A stretch of DNA of 64,000 nt from assembly GCA_036346395.1 (NCBI GenBank), contig CM070602.1, forward strand, positions 15,199,098 through 15,263,097, read 5' to 3'. The notes below the pieces were generated by a model, which made no database searches, was not told the DNA's origin, and was given only the letters and a program-made list of their open reading frames with translations. Position 1 is the first letter of the stretch; every line of letters starts with the position of its first letter. This document shows, piece by piece, positions 22,321-34,037 of this stretch. This DNA is from Hsuehochloa calcarea (taxonomy: Eukaryota > Streptophyta > Magnoliopsida > Poales > Poaceae). The position numbers and the translations under genes are program-made.

Positions 22321-22700
22321 AGTGAGGAGGACGCAAGGGGATGCCAGCAGTGCACAGAGAGGATAGAGTTGGCCCTTGTTATTGCACCTGGTGATCACGT
22401 TCTTGGTTCGAAGATCCTTCACAGAAAGGCCATGGGGATCAAACTCAACAAAACATCGATTGTTAGTAGTGAATTGCCGAGCATAAATAAGATTTTAAAT
22501 GAGATTAACGAGGACATTGTTAAGATGAAAAGGACGTTGCTGAGTAGGAGACAAAAGACAACCAGTGGACGTAATGGGCAAACGAGATCCATTACCGACA
22601 ATGATAGAGGAGGGAGAAAATGAGGAGGGTGATCGGAGGGAAGAGAGATTACTGGCCTTGGATGTCATATGGGCAGTTGCACCGAAGTCCATGTACCAGT
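22321..22700 (-). pseudogene. Copia protease region
   Basis: Minus-strand frame MDFGATAHMTSKASNL at about 22690-22640 is the retropepsin active site with DSGA changed to DFGA. It is followed by SSIIVGNGSRLPI and QQRPFHLNNVL, the conserved G-N-G-x-x-L/I block. Loss of the catalytic-loop Ser and a nearby stop indicate inactivity. Confidence 0.8.
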
Positions 22701-22919
22701 CTATTTACGGGGGCGGTGAGGAGAGGTTGTTGATCCCAGGTGGCAGCAGTTAATGAAGGCGATGTTATGGGCGTCGTCCATGTGGGGGCTGCCAGGGAGA
22801 CCATGACGGGGCAGTTGGGGTCGTGGCAGTGAACAACTGTTGGGGTGGCGCCTGCGACTGCGGACCCAAAAGGCCAACTGAAGGCCGAGGCGTCTTCTAG
22901 CGGGGCCACACCTGAAAAG

Positions 22920-23870
22920 TGCCTGTCATCGGATTGAAGAAGGACAACCAGGGCATATTGTTGGCGAAAGTGTCCCGGCCTCTGGAACCACCGTTGTTGA
23001 AGCCACCACCGTTGTTGCTGCTGCGATTACCGCGATGCTTGTGGATATCGCCATTGCCGTTGTTGTAGTTGCCGGAGCCGACGTGATTTCCGCCAGGATT
23101 GTCGAATCCTCTGTCGTAGCCCCTCGAAGGGTTGCCACCGGTCTTGCTACCAGAGGTGGCGGCAAGGAGGACCAGTGGATTGAGCCACCTTTTCCTGTTG
23201 CGCCTCCTTGAGCTTTGTTAACAACAGATGGGATCGGACTTCAATGAAGGAGGGGAACGACTTCTGCATTGACAAGAGCGTGGCCATGTGCGAGAATTTC
23301 CCATTCAAACCATGGAGTGCGGTAAGAACTAGGGTTTTATCGCCCACGGTCTTATCGATGTCGCCCAGGACATCGGCGACCATTTTGATCTTGTGTCAGT
23401 AGTCGGAGATGGAAAGATCGTCTTGCACGAATGTGCTGAATTCCGCATTGAGGTAGATGTCATGACTTTCTTTGTTGTTGGGAAACAGGTCATCGAGGGT
23501 GTTCTAGACCGCGCGGGCAGGTGTGTTGTTCTCCATCACGATCTCAAGGAGTTCGGAGGAGATCGATCCATAGAGACATGACAGGACGACGTAGTCCATC
23601 TATTTCCATGCGGGATCAGTGAAAGTGTTGGCATCCACGATGTGGTCGGTGAGGGGGGCGTCGGCACTTTTGACATAGTCAGTGATGGCATATTTGCCGA
23701 GCGTCACCATGAAGAGGCCGTGCCACTTGGAGAAGTTGGACACATGCTAATCGAGAGTGATCGAAACATGTGTTTTGATACTCGCGACGGCACACGCTTG
23801 CGCATGAAGAGCACCAATGGTGGCAGTGTCGAGAGCAGCGGCCTTGTCACCTATGGTGGACGGTAAGAGG
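22920..23870 (-). pseudogene. Copia gag
   Basis: Across several frames on the minus strand: KSADAPLTDHIVDANTFTDP, DYVVLSCLYGSISSELLEIV, NNTPARAV-NTLDDLFPNN, FSTFVQDDLSISDY, MVADVLGDIDKTVGDKTLVL and RSHLLLTKLKEAQQEKV. This is the UBN2-type gag of copia. An Asn/Gly-rich region follows (NPGGNHVGSGNYNNGNGDI). Stops at about 23600 and 23515 interrupt it. Confidence 0.8.
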
Positions 23871-23904
23871 AGAGGGAGGGTGGGTGGAAGCAGGAGAGGG
23901 CGCA

Positions 23905-23934
23905 CGCGCTAGGATCGGCACCGTTCTTATACCG
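23905..23934 (-). other. Degenerate copia primer binding site
   Basis: The minus strand reads CGGTATAAGAACGGTGCCG just inside an LTR end TTTCA. It resembles TGGTATCAGAGCGGTGCCG, with several changes. Confidence 0.5.
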
Positions 23935-24240
23935 TGAAAGCGTGTATTGTTTGGGAGAATCACACGATACGTTTTGCATTCATCACTTGAGAATATATAG
24001 TACAATACAAGAGATATGCATCACGGGAAGGTAAGATTACATGCCAAAGATAAGACAAATCTATTTGAAATTAGTTGTAATCTCTTGGAGAACAATTTGG
24101 AGACTGGTGGTGTCGTGATCTCATCTCCCTGTGGCGTGCTCTTGGTTACATGCATGAGATATGCATGTATGGTCTTAACACATGGCGTAAAACGATGATG
24201 TAGAATTAGAGTTGCACTGTTGAAATAAACACAAAAAGTT
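23935..24240 (-). repeat. 5' LTR of the second copia relic (distal end uncertain)
   Basis: It begins TGAAAGCGTGTATTG on the plus strand next to the primer site. No partner LTR is in the window, so the far end (given as about 24240) is a guess from the change of sequence character and a GTTGCACTGTT motif repeated at 24213 and 24411. Confidence 0.4.
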
Positions 24241-24299
24241 ATACTTCTCAAAATCGATAGAGTATAATTGAAGTCTTCACCAAACAGTATGTAATATAC

Positions 24300-25269
24300 T
24301 TTTTTAGTGAGAGATGTAGTGAGTGGGAATCCAAATACTATTCTTGTTAAGAAACCTTGGTACATAAGAAACCTTAGAAATAGCAAGGGCTACACAAGCC
24401 TTAGAAATAGTTTGCACTGTTGGATGTTTCTTCGCACAGGAGAACACTCATCGGATCAAGGCACCCCAAAAAGTAGTAGCTATACCAAACTATCTGTACC
24501 ATCGTGGTGCGCTTGTATGCTAACCCATGGTCTTACAAATAAAGCAAGTTTATTCACAAAAGCAAAGCACGTCACGCTTGCAACAGACAGCTTGTCAAAA
24601 TCAACCTCACATTTACACTCACCACGCACCTCCATACAAATCACACACACCAGTACACCACCTGTGAAAAAAAAACACTGCCTTGCCCTCGAGGCCTCCA
24701 CGGCTCCACCAACCCATTTGGCCGGACGGACCGCGTGGCCGGGCAGCAAAAGTTGCGAAATCCACCGCGTTCCGGCCTCCAAAACACCAAAAATCACCGT
24801 GCGCAGCAGTGTTCTCAAGTGGCAACCAGCAGCGGCGCACGCGACGCGACCAACCACGCCACCGCAGCGGACAAAAACGAGTAATAGCTCGCTCGGCTCG
24901 CATAGCTCGATCGCACGAGCCAGTCTGCGGCGCGTCCCGAAAACACCCACCACGCCCACGGCACGCACGCCTCCTGGTCCTCCTGGACTGACCCGGCCTC
25001 CCCCGCTTCCTTCTCGACGGCGTCGTCACCGTCGTCTTTTAGCCTTGCCTCTGCCGCTCCATTGGATAGCTTCTACACCACAGTCCACAGCCCAGAAAGA
25101 GTAGCAGCAGCACAGGGCGAAAAGCCAAGCCACCAACAGAGCAAACTAACAGGGAGATCGCCCAACCAAACGGCCTCCAGATCTCGCCGCATGCGCGGTC
25201 GCCGCAGGGGGAGGCGGAGGAAGAGGAACTAGGGGGTTGGGGCGCCGGCGGTGGTGGCGGATTCCCGGG
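24300..25269 (+). promoter_or_regulatory. Upstream region of the NIPA-type gene
   Basis: The sequence shifts from AT-rich to strongly GC-rich and CpG-rich between about 24650 and 25270, as is usual for the 5' end of grass genes. No convincing TATA box was seen. Long overlapping frames here on both strands are products of GC content. Transcription start is not determined. Confidence 0.45.
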
Positions 25270-28200
25270 ATGGGCGGAGGGGGTGGGGCGCGGCTGGGGA
25301 GCTGGGTTGTGTCGTACACGGGGATGTCGGCGGACAACATCAAGGGTCTGCTGCTGGCGCTCTTCTCCAGCCTCTTCATCGGCGCCAGCTTCATCGTCAA
25401 GAAGAAGGGGCTCAAGAAGGCCGGCGCCTCCGGCGTCCGCGCAGGTGGGTCTCAGGCAGCAGCTCTGCTTCTGCTCTGCTCACCCCCGTCTCATCTCGCT
25501 GCCCAGCGAACAGCAAGATGCCTTCTTGTGCTGTTGCCGCCTCGCCGGCGTGCTGGGTCTGCAACTTAGATCTGAGCCGCGCGAGTTTTGGATCTCGGCT
25601 GCGGTGTCGGTGGGCCTGGATAGATAGCGGGGTTGAGACTCTGGATCAGTAAGCACATTGGAGATCGGGCTACTTGTTAAGCATGGATTGGGACGTTCCT
25701 GCCTTCCTGGAGCTGGTCTGATGAAATTCGTTCTTGTAGGATCACTTGTTCACTTGATGTTGTTCCAGGAATATCACTATTGGCATAACTGATGGCGCAG
25801 TGCACCTTTTTGCCCCTCTCCTCTTGTTGGTTATAATGCTTCTGCATTGCAATTCTTTAGTTGTTTCTCCTGCGTTTTCTATGTTGCATTGAGCAATTTG
25901 AACAAGCTTACGCCAATATAGAAGGCTGTTAGCCTGTGAAATATGACAATCATTGACTGTAGAAGGAGAAGAATGCTCACTTATAGAATTTATTGCAACC
26001 GGAAATGATATGCAATGAATTCCTTTATTTGGCTTGTTGCCCTTAAATTTTTTAACCTATTTATGTTGATGATTGTCTGCTATGTGGAATTGGCCTCGCA
26101 TCATCTGTTGGTTAATCGTGCAACTGCCACATAGAGTTTTTTTTTCTTCTCTCTTGCCAGATGTGTTTCAACTTTTTTCCAGTAATTATTATGCTTACTT
26201 TGTTGATTTGCTATAGGTGTTGGTGGCTACTCTTACTTGCTTGAGCCTCTGTGGTGGGCAGGAATGATAACAAGTAGGTGTTTTCCTTGATAAAATGGAT
26301 AGACATTTTGACATAGTTATTTTCTTTCGTTACTGTATAACGTGGTACTAATGATGTACTGTGCTGTATTTCAGTGATTGTTGGGGAAATCGCCAACTTT
26401 GCTGCTTACGCTTTTGCTCCTGCTATCTTGGTCACTCCACTGGGTGCACTTAGCATAATTATTAGGTAGGGACTAGAATTAATATGATATCCAACTGGTA
26501 CACTGAAATCTTGTACTGCTTATATTTCAGTAAATCTGATAGTTTTAGCATGTCTCTCTTACAGTGCTGTTCTTGCACGTATTATTTTGCGGGAGAAGTT
26601 ACACGTATTTGGTATACTTGGGTGTATTCTTTGCGTTGTGGGTTCGACAACTATTGTGCTTCATGCCCCTCCGGAGCGTGAAATCGAGTCTGTAGCAGAA
26701 GTTTGGGATCTTGCTACTGAACCAGGTATTCGGCTTTCTTTATCCATTCCCTACGCTGGGCATAATGATTTAAATCATTAGGGACTTCATTTTTACATAT
26801 TATTACTTTTATCAAGTACTAAGGTTTAAACTTTTGTGTTGCAGCATTTCTACTTTATGCAGCCGTTGTGCTTGCAGCAGCTTTCGTCCTCATATTTCGT
26901 TTTGTCCCACAGTATGGTCAGACACATATCATGGTGTATATTGGTGTCTGTTCTCTTGTGGGGTCTTTATCGGTATGCTTTTCACTCATGAATAGTTCTT
27001 TTGATGTGTGCTCACAACCTTTCTTAAGACAAATCCATTTGTAATTAGTTATGGTATATAAATGTTTGCCTTCTGTAATCTGCTTGGTTTGGCAGGTCAT
27101 GAGTGTCAAAGCTCTTGGAATTGCCCTGAAACTGACATTTTCAGGGATGAACCAGCTAGTCTATCCACAAACATGGGTGTTCACACTTGTTGTAATTGCA
27201 TGCATAGTAACACAGATGAACTATCTGAACAAGGTATGATCAATGCTTATGTTCATGGATAGTTATGGGCACTATTAGAGAATCATTTTCATACATAGCA
27301 TAGACTGAATAAAAATGTTTGCTATGTGGATATTATCATATACATCTGTCTCCTGTAGCTCTGTTCTACCTTCTACGTTACTTTCAACTTGACAAAGTTT
27401 ACTTTTGCAGGCCCTTGACACGCTCAATACTGCAGTTGTTTCACCATATATTATACAACGTTTACATCCTTGACCATTTTGGCTAGTGTAATAATGTTCA
27501 AGGTAACAGCTTTTGAGCAATTTATTTGTTTACATAATTGTACAGCAAACATTTCTTTTTCTGCTATCTTAAACAGCGACATTGACATAATAAATTAATT
27601 CACGGTCTTGTTTATTCTGAGAATATACAAGTAGTATACTAGATATCAATCTTTACTTTGAATGAGTCAGCTACTTTAATTCATAGCAGTCTTACATAGT
27701 GCATTGATGGTATAGTTGTATTAAATTAATCTGACTTATCATTGTATCTGTTAAAATGTTCTACTTTACTTTGAAATCTTTGCATTACAGAGAACATTCA
27801 AATTTTGGTCTTGCTTCATTAAAGTTTGCATCCATCTTTCCAATGACCACTCAAATTTGCATTCCCTTTGCCTTGCTGCATCAGGCAGCGCTGTTAATTG
27901 TGGTTTTGTCTCGCTGATTGATATCCAAATTCTATGGTAGTAAGGGTTGAGGGACCTATTCCTTTGGATCAAATTTCTGAAATTAGTAAGCATCTGTTGT
28001 CAGGAGTCAGGACTGTAGTTATAATGCTCGTAGAATCCTTCTTCTCCAGTGTGCAGACCAATCAGCTCCGTCAACAGGACTAAATAGATACTAAAAAGAA
28101 CAGGACTAAATAGAGCATGTGTAGGTCTCTGAATGGCTATGAACACAATATTGGAATACCTGTCAGACAACAATAAATTTGTATATCATAATAATGCCAC

Positions 28201-28636
28201 ACATTCTCTATTGGCTAAGCTGGATTGTGAAATGTTGTACCTGTCAATCCCCTATTTTGTTCCATTGACAATGCTTCCGAACCATTTATTAATGTCAAAT
28301 ATAATTGCATGCAGGATTGGGATCGTCAAAATCCGACGCAAATTGTCACAGAGATGTGTGGTTTTATTACAATCCTTTCTGGGACATTTCTTCTTCACAA
28401 GACGAAGGATATGGTGGATGGTATGAGTGCATTTCCTCCCCTTTTGACTTGGAATGACACCTATTGGTAAATTATTATTCCTTGGCATCACAGGTCTCCC
28501 ACAGAATTTACCTATCCGACTTCCTAAACATGCGGATGAGGATCAATATGCGACTGAAGGAATTCCTCTCAGGTCTGGTGTTGATGGTATTCCACTCAGG
28601 TCACCGAGGGCCACAGAATCATTTCGCACAACATGA
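25270..28636 (+). CDS. NIPA-type magnesium transporter, nine exons, one-base deletion in exon 7
   Basis: Exons: 25270-25444, 26217-26273, 26375-26465, 26565-26725, 26845-26972, 27096-27233, 27411-27502, 28315-28420, 28494-28636. All introns are GT-AG and phases agree. The product is the plant NIPA family (DUF803), multi-pass membrane proteins held to carry Mg2+. Motifs: MSADNIKGLLLALFSSLFIG (TM1), KKKGLKKAG, GGYSYLLEPLWWAGM, VGEIANFAAYAFAPAILVTP, LGALSIIISAVLA, LREKLHVFGILGC, YGQTHIMVYIGVCSLVGSLS, KALGIALKLTFSGMNQL, DWDRQNPTQIVTEMCGF and HKTKDMVDGLP. Length would be 363 residues, normal for the family. The ATG at 25270 begins MGGGGG; a second in-frame Met (MSADN) lies 18 residues on and is an alternative start. 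Exon 7 is 92 bp where 93 is needed. The sequence TCACCATATATTATAC near 27441 lacks one A relative to SPIYYTTF, causing a frameshift. Everything else is intact. Confidence 0.93.
27503..28314 (+). other. Long intron 7 of the NIPA-type gene
   Basis: 812 bp, AT-rich, donor AAG|GTAACA and acceptor TGCATGCAG. No inserted element with clear termini was recognised. Confidence 0.75.
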
Positions 28637-29993
28637 TAACCTGCTGATGCTTGCAACTGTGCTCAAATCATGATGCTTTAAGGCTTATACCCGCCACCTT
28701 TGTTCCTAAACTTGGGAAGGAAGAATCTCCATTCTTTCATTGGATACACTCCACTGGTTTTGACTGTAGGGTTTAAAGGTAACAGCTCGGCTCCCCTTGT
28801 AGTTTTTGAGACATCGGTACAGAATTCTGGGGGTTATATCAGTTATACGTCTCTGGGTAAGATAGCCAGAATGGCCAAAAATCCAAGTTTTGAATTGTAA
28901 ATCACAGTGAGCCATAGAGGTCATTATCTGGAACTGTTGTATTCTTTCAAATACAATAGCTCATCAGAATACAGGGAGGATTGAAATAGCACATTATGTC
29001 ATTGATCACTGTCTAATTTTCTCCAAGCACTTTATAATATGTAGTTCTCAAATCCTTTCCCTGCCGCTTTGCCATAGAGTATAGACACATAGACCAAGAA
29101 CACATACAAGTGGCAAACACATGTATGAAGGCCTGTTTGGAACGGAGGAAGCACTTCAATTTATAATTCTGGAAAAACTCATGTATTCCAAAGAGGGCTG
29201 CTTTGCGAATTCAGTTTCACCAAGGCGTTTGATGGGTACAAGTAGCAAGATCGATAAGAGTTGGTTTTGTTTCTTGTTAAAATAGTCGGCTACAGCATCA
29301 GATGACGCGCCTTGACGTTGAATAATTGATTACCTCGACACTTTTTGTTTTGCTGCGTATTACCACTTGTATTTTTGTATGCAACTGACTGAGACCAGCC
29401 CCTCGTGTCCTCCGGATGATGCCAATCTACAAGTCTTCTCTGTACAAAAGCTCCAAAGGAAGATAAAAATAATTCAAAGGTTACACTACAATCTAAGCAA
29501 ATCTTTAGAAAACGAAGGCAATGCCTCACCCTGCCTGCCGTCGCCAATGAAATCATAGACATGTTAAGTGAAGATAGGAAAAAGAAAATTACGTAGGAAT
29601 TCAATTTCCTTAAAATAAGTGGTTTTAGCTCAATGAGTAGATGAATCACTGGGAATCACCTCTTAGTGGGGTGGAGTCGTGAGTGTACAACTTCATCCAC
29701 CTTCATACGTACGTGAGTGTGCTTCAATAGGAATTGTGTGAGTTCGCGGATTTATTTTTGGTCTCTGTCTTTCTACACATTTCTACACATGTACTAAGAG
29801 AGTGTACTCGCATGTATATGTATGTGGTGTGCGTGCGTGATAGTGTGTGCGCACGTGGTCTTCTTTGTAGTCTTTGCTACTTAAAAGTAGTAGTTGATGA
29901 TGGTGGTTCATCGCCATCCCTCGGCTCCCCCTCACATAAAATATTTGCACCAATTGGTGGGCCCGTCGACTCCATGGAAAACTCTCGTGGTTG
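28637..29993. other. 3' flank of the NIPA-type gene
   Basis: The 3' UTR probably covers the first several hundred bases. A GGCCTGTTTGGAACGG motif at 29131 is like the ends of common grass miniature elements, but no matching partner was found. No further gene is seen. Confidence 0.45.
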
Positions 29994-30001
29994 GGACCGT
30001 T

Positions 30002-31811
30002 AGGGATGGCAATCGGGCGCGGTGGGCACGAGTAATGCTCGTCCATACCTATGCTCGTGACCCCGATTTCCCTCCACGGGTATGCCCGCGAAGGATGATG
30101 GGCGAAGAACCTCGCTCATACTCATCGCCCGTGGGTATGCCCGTTTACCCGCGAACAATGCATCACATATCCACAAAAGGAACCAAGTATGACTATCAAG
30201 ACTAAACGAACAAGCATGTGTATAGTATATGATGTTCTTGACAAACAGTATGTATATGGCACTTATATTTCTGCAAGGTCCAGTAACTAAAAAATATATA
30301 GTTGGATAAATTTTGATCTAGAGCCTTGCTGTTTTAACATTTATGCAACTAATCGATGATGTTGACAAAAAGTTATGTTGTAGCTCTTCATCCAATTCAG
30401 TTCATAATAGGCACAACTAGGGATACTAATCGAAGTTCACCACTTAGCAGTTACTCCAACACCATAGAAAATAAAATTGAATCTGTGCTATGTTCTTCCG
30501 CATCAAGAACTGCTCTCCTTGTACAAAAATTGAATATTGTTTGCTGCTCGGGCCAGGCAATAGCAGAAAAACATCGTGTATGTCCCAGAAGTGTTGAAGT
30601 AGCTGAACACTGGAGTACAACAGGATCAAAAATGTGAGATCAACGAGATTTATCATGAGATCAAGACAACAAATAACATGAACTTCGTAATAGCAGAAAG
30701 TGTTAGCCTTCTTCCATCTCCCTCAAAATCATGGTGGTTAGCACACATTAAAATTTATCATAGCACAGGGATTTGAAAACCAATACCTGGCCCAATTTCA
30801 AACCAATAACTGGAATTAGTTGGTCTAGTCCCAGATAGAGCACCATGGAAAGGTCAAGAGTAGCTCATGACTTGAACAGGAACCAAACCATTTTTCACTT
30901 CGCTAAGTATTCTTACTTTTTATCCCAGTAGTGAAAAAACTTGAATTCCTACCTCAATCAACACATGAATAGTCTTTACAGCCTTGGCACTATGCTTACA
31001 AGACCAAGAATTTAGATCAGAAAATAACAAGTACCTCTAGCAGAGACTCTTCGGGTCCAGATGAATCGGAATTCATCCTTCTCTTCTTCACCGAGACAAC
31101 ATCACCGTCTTCAGATCCTTCAGCTAACTACAGCTTGATGGTGCTATCCCAGGAACCAGATCTAGAGGAGGAGAGGAGGACGCGGCTGTGTGGAGGACGG
31201 GGCAAGACCGCTAGAGTAGCAAGAAAACTAACAGATCACAGATCCAAGTGGGAGATGGGTGGAAGTGTGGGGCATGTACCTATTCTGGTTGTGGCCACAT
31301 CGATCTACCGACGGCGGCAACGTTGAGGATTTGCGATAGTGTGGAGATTGGTGGTCACCCTCATCTTCGGAGTCGCCGCTGTAGCGGACGATGGCCGTCC
31401 TCATCTTCGGCTCGTTCCCACGAGCGACAGGGTGTCAGGGGGGGGGGCGGACGGGAGGACAAGGGCGGTGAGGAGGGGCGGCGACCGGGCTGGAGGACAG
31501 GGGCAGGAGGAGGGAATGGGTGTGGTGAGGCGAAGCAGACGAGGAGAGGCCGAGAGAGAGAGAGATGTGGGAGGGGAGGCGAGTAACGGCTGTGCCTAGG
31601 TCTGGTAGACAAGGAGGGGAGGCGAGGGGTAGGTTAGGGTTTTTCAAATGTGGCCCACCTGTCAGTAGGAGATGATAATCAAGTGGAATGTGCACTGGTA
31701 GAGGTTGCCCCCCATGAACATGCCTGTAGGTAATAAATGAAGAACATACCAACCTCTATTAGGGTTTTTGCTCGCGAGTACGCGGCTAATCGGACAAGAT
31801 TACCATCCCTA
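30002..31811. mobile_element. hAT-like TIR element of about 1.8 kb
   Basis: The left end reads (T)AGGGATGGCAATCGGGC and the right end ATTACCATCCCTA, an imperfect terminal inverted repeat of about 13 bp. This motif is widespread at hAT ends. Flanks GGACCGTT (29994-30001) and GAACCGAT (31812-31819) match at 6 of 8 positions, compatible with an aged 8-bp duplication. The interior contains no transposase. The left subterminal part has repeated TATGCCCGYG motifs. The right part (31030-31600) is GC-rich and gene-like. Confidence 0.6.
31028..31120 (-). pseudogene. Possible captured first exon inside the hAT-like element
   Basis: The minus strand encodes AEGSEDGDVVSVKKRR then MNSDSSGPEESLLE and then reads GTACTT, which could be a splice donor. 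A GC-rich, 5'UTR-like stretch precedes it (31130-31600). No family is recognised and the exon reading is an inference. Confidence 0.3.
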
Positions 31812-31902
31812 GAACCGATCGCTTCCCCCAATTCCCACATGACCTCTAAAGCACGAAGAAAAACCTAGCCACCTCATGCGTCTCCTCCTAGCGTGGCCCT
31901 CC

Positions 31903-32425
31903 CACTACTACACAAAGGGTCATCATAGACGGTTCTAAACCGTCATCACAGACTGTTCTAAACCGTCTGATTTTATGTGTCTGTGATAACCGGTGGTTAT
32001 CAAAGATAATTTTTGAGCCGTCTGTGATAAGTGGTAACACATACGGTTTTTAAAAGAAACTGTCTGTGAAGGCCTACTATCATAGACAACTATATGTAAC
32101 AACCGTCTGTGATATGTAGGATATCACACACATTTCTTTTTACTATATGTCTGTAAATGGAGACATATCACAGACGGTTAGTAAAAAAACGTCTGTGATA
32201 TCCCGCATATCACAGATGGTTTTTGGTGGTAGCCGTCTGTGATAGTAGACCTTCACATACGGTTTATACCACAAAACCGTATGTGATATGTAAGCCATCA
32301 CAGACAGCTATATATACCAACTGTCTGTGATTGGAGACATATCACAGACGGTTAGTAAAAAAACCGTCTGTGATATCCGATATATCACAGACGGTTTATA
32401 CCACAAAACTGTATGTGACAGTTCG
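31903..32425. repeat. CACTA left terminus and subterminal CACAGACGGTT array
   Basis: At least ten copies of a motif close to ATCACAGACGGTT or its complement AACCGTCTGTGAT lie in head-to-head pairs with spacers of about 10-30 bp. In the CACTA family these are transposase binding sites. Nearly the same arrangement recurs at 41483, 61463 and, degenerate, 36822. Confidence 0.85.
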
Positions 32426-32859
32426 TTCTATACCTACATATTTTTTTTCTATTTTTCGGCTAACCTCAGGAAATGCTAGCCATGCCCTCTAAAAACAAGC
32501 AAGCAGCAAACAGATAAATCATAATTGATTTGATATAGAACAACTCAAAGTGATTTAAAACTCAAAATCAATTACAAAAGCATATTCATGTGTTGTCGCT
32601 AGAGTTACAATTGAATTACTACTCAAAGTGAATTACATTTGAATATTATTAATCGGTGTCGCCGGAGTGAAACTCTCCATTTGGGTTAATGATCTCCGAC
32701 TTGATTAAGGTGCAGAGCCATCCTCGAACGTGCGAGAGGTTGTTCAGATCGAATGTAGTTGATTTGATTGTCATGTGCTGTCACTAGGAGTAAAGTAGTA
32801 AGCATATATATTTAAATTGATAATTAAGAAATAATTATTGTGAGATTAACGAACCTGTG

Positions 32860-33800
32860 TATCCTTCGGCTTAGCATTTATAATTTCTTGCATATGGCGG
32901 CAAACGTAGAATGTACATACGTTGCCTTGTAGTTGCTAGTGGCATTGCAAAAGTAGAATTACATATATAGGTATAGTCAATTCGAGAGGCCAGGTTACGA
33001 AGTGTGATATAGTATTATTGTGTTGTAGTGGGTATCCAAAATCGCGTCCTGTGTTACAGTGTGGCGCTCGGTTCATTTTGTTTCCCCCCCGGCAACATAG
33101 GCGCTGAACGCCCTACGTGATTCCAAAAGGTTATCCTCAGCCATTTCAAATGAAGGAAGACTAACAATTGAGTTATGTATGGAGGAAATGAACATACCTA
33201 TTGAGTACTTTTTGCACAAGGGTGAAGTTGTGGTTCTTATTGACTAGGGAATCAAGGTATATTACGTTGTTCCACTTTGGTACAATGATTAAAAGGATCT
33301 AGTGCCACCTACTCATGTATGTCGCTATAGTCATTAAATCTAAGTTCGCGTTGCGTATAATGTACAAATGAAATTTGTATAGCAAGTAGTGAAGCACTTA
33401 CCCCTGATTGTAGGGCACTAGTATATAGTCCTTGTTGCCATGAGCAAGCGACCCACCTGTTATGCATTTTTCAACGTCAGATGCGTCTTCGTTGATGCAT
33501 TACTCAGAGATCAACTGTGGGTCAAGGAAACCCACCAGTTGTCGCGATCGCTGGGCTTCTTGCATCGTGTATCTATACATAAGCAATGAATTATGACATT
33601 TATCTGTATTGCGTAAATGCAGAACTTGATTGTACACACATACAATGTCCAGCATCGTAGAAGTGTGGCGTCGAGGGCGTTGTGGTTGAATAGTTTGAAT
33701 AAGTCTTGGAAGCCCACGACGAAGTAGCCCGCCTTGTGGAGGAAATGGTTCTCCGTGTAACTGACGGTGAAGCCAGTAGCATCTGTCGTCATGTCAGTGT
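32860..33800 (-). pseudogene. Ulp1-type (C48) cysteine peptidase relic
   Basis: In order on the minus strand: AGYFVVGFQDLFKLFNHNAL with DATLLRCWTL (33760-33640), GFLDPQLISE (about 33530-33500), WH-ILLIIVPKWNNVIYLDS (33320-33250), and QLQGNVCTFYVC followed by RHMQEIINAKPKDTQV (32945-32866). These correspond to the helix before the catalytic domain, the HW...YLDS histidine and aspartate segments and the Q...C cysteine segment of Ulp1-like desumoylating peptidases. Such domains are often carried by plant CACTA and Mutator elements. Stops at several points and unresolved introns show it is degraded or spliced. Catalytic residues are recognisable, but activity cannot be claimed. Confidence 0.65.
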
Positions 33801-34037
33801 GTCACATGTACCAGTCATGCAAACTCATGCAACCCAATCCAAGATGGGTTAATAGTGTGTGGGGGACCAACAGTCTTCCGATATAGAACGTCTCGGGCTC
33901 GCAAGGCGCCTTAATGATCTTCATTTTGCCCTAACACCTTACCTGTCACACGTCTTCCTAGAAGACGACTCGTCACACTTTTCTTGTATCTTCGGCACTG
34001 CAAGCAGCTTAATCTTCTTCGATTTATCCTTAGCACC

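Larger units (their letters stand above)
18913..23934 (-). pseudogene. Second copia relic (gag, protease, partial integrase), interrupted
   Basis: Read on the minus strand from about 23860. A UBN2-type gag shows YVVLSCLYGSISSELLEIV, NAEFSTFVQDDLSISDY and LTALHGLNGKFSHMATLLSM. It is followed by an Asn/Gly-rich segment and a protease with DFGATAHMTS, where the usual DSGA active-site Ser is Phe. An SSIIVGNGSRLPITSTG block leads to the gag-pre-integrase zinc region (SPDLWYHHLGSHGLHRL, then SDNTLCHACQLGRHVRLPF). The solo LTR at 19746-22315 splits the last two. The integrase core is deleted: sequence jumps to SYDHLRVFGC and the integrase C-terminal block VFLGYPSNHKGYCCLDLSTN. Reverse transcriptase and RNase H are missing. 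Several stops make it dead. Confidence 0.85.

Noticed and set aside
24307..25104. A 265-codon plus-strand frame before the NIPA-type gene.
   Set aside because: It bridges an AT-rich repeat and a GC-rich promoter, has low-complexity Arg/Pro/Thr composition and no domain.
31903..32425. CRISPR-like regularity of the CACAGACGGTT repeats.
   Set aside because: Repeats are short, alternate in orientation and lie directly inside a CACTA terminus, as transposase binding sites do; the genome is eukaryotic.
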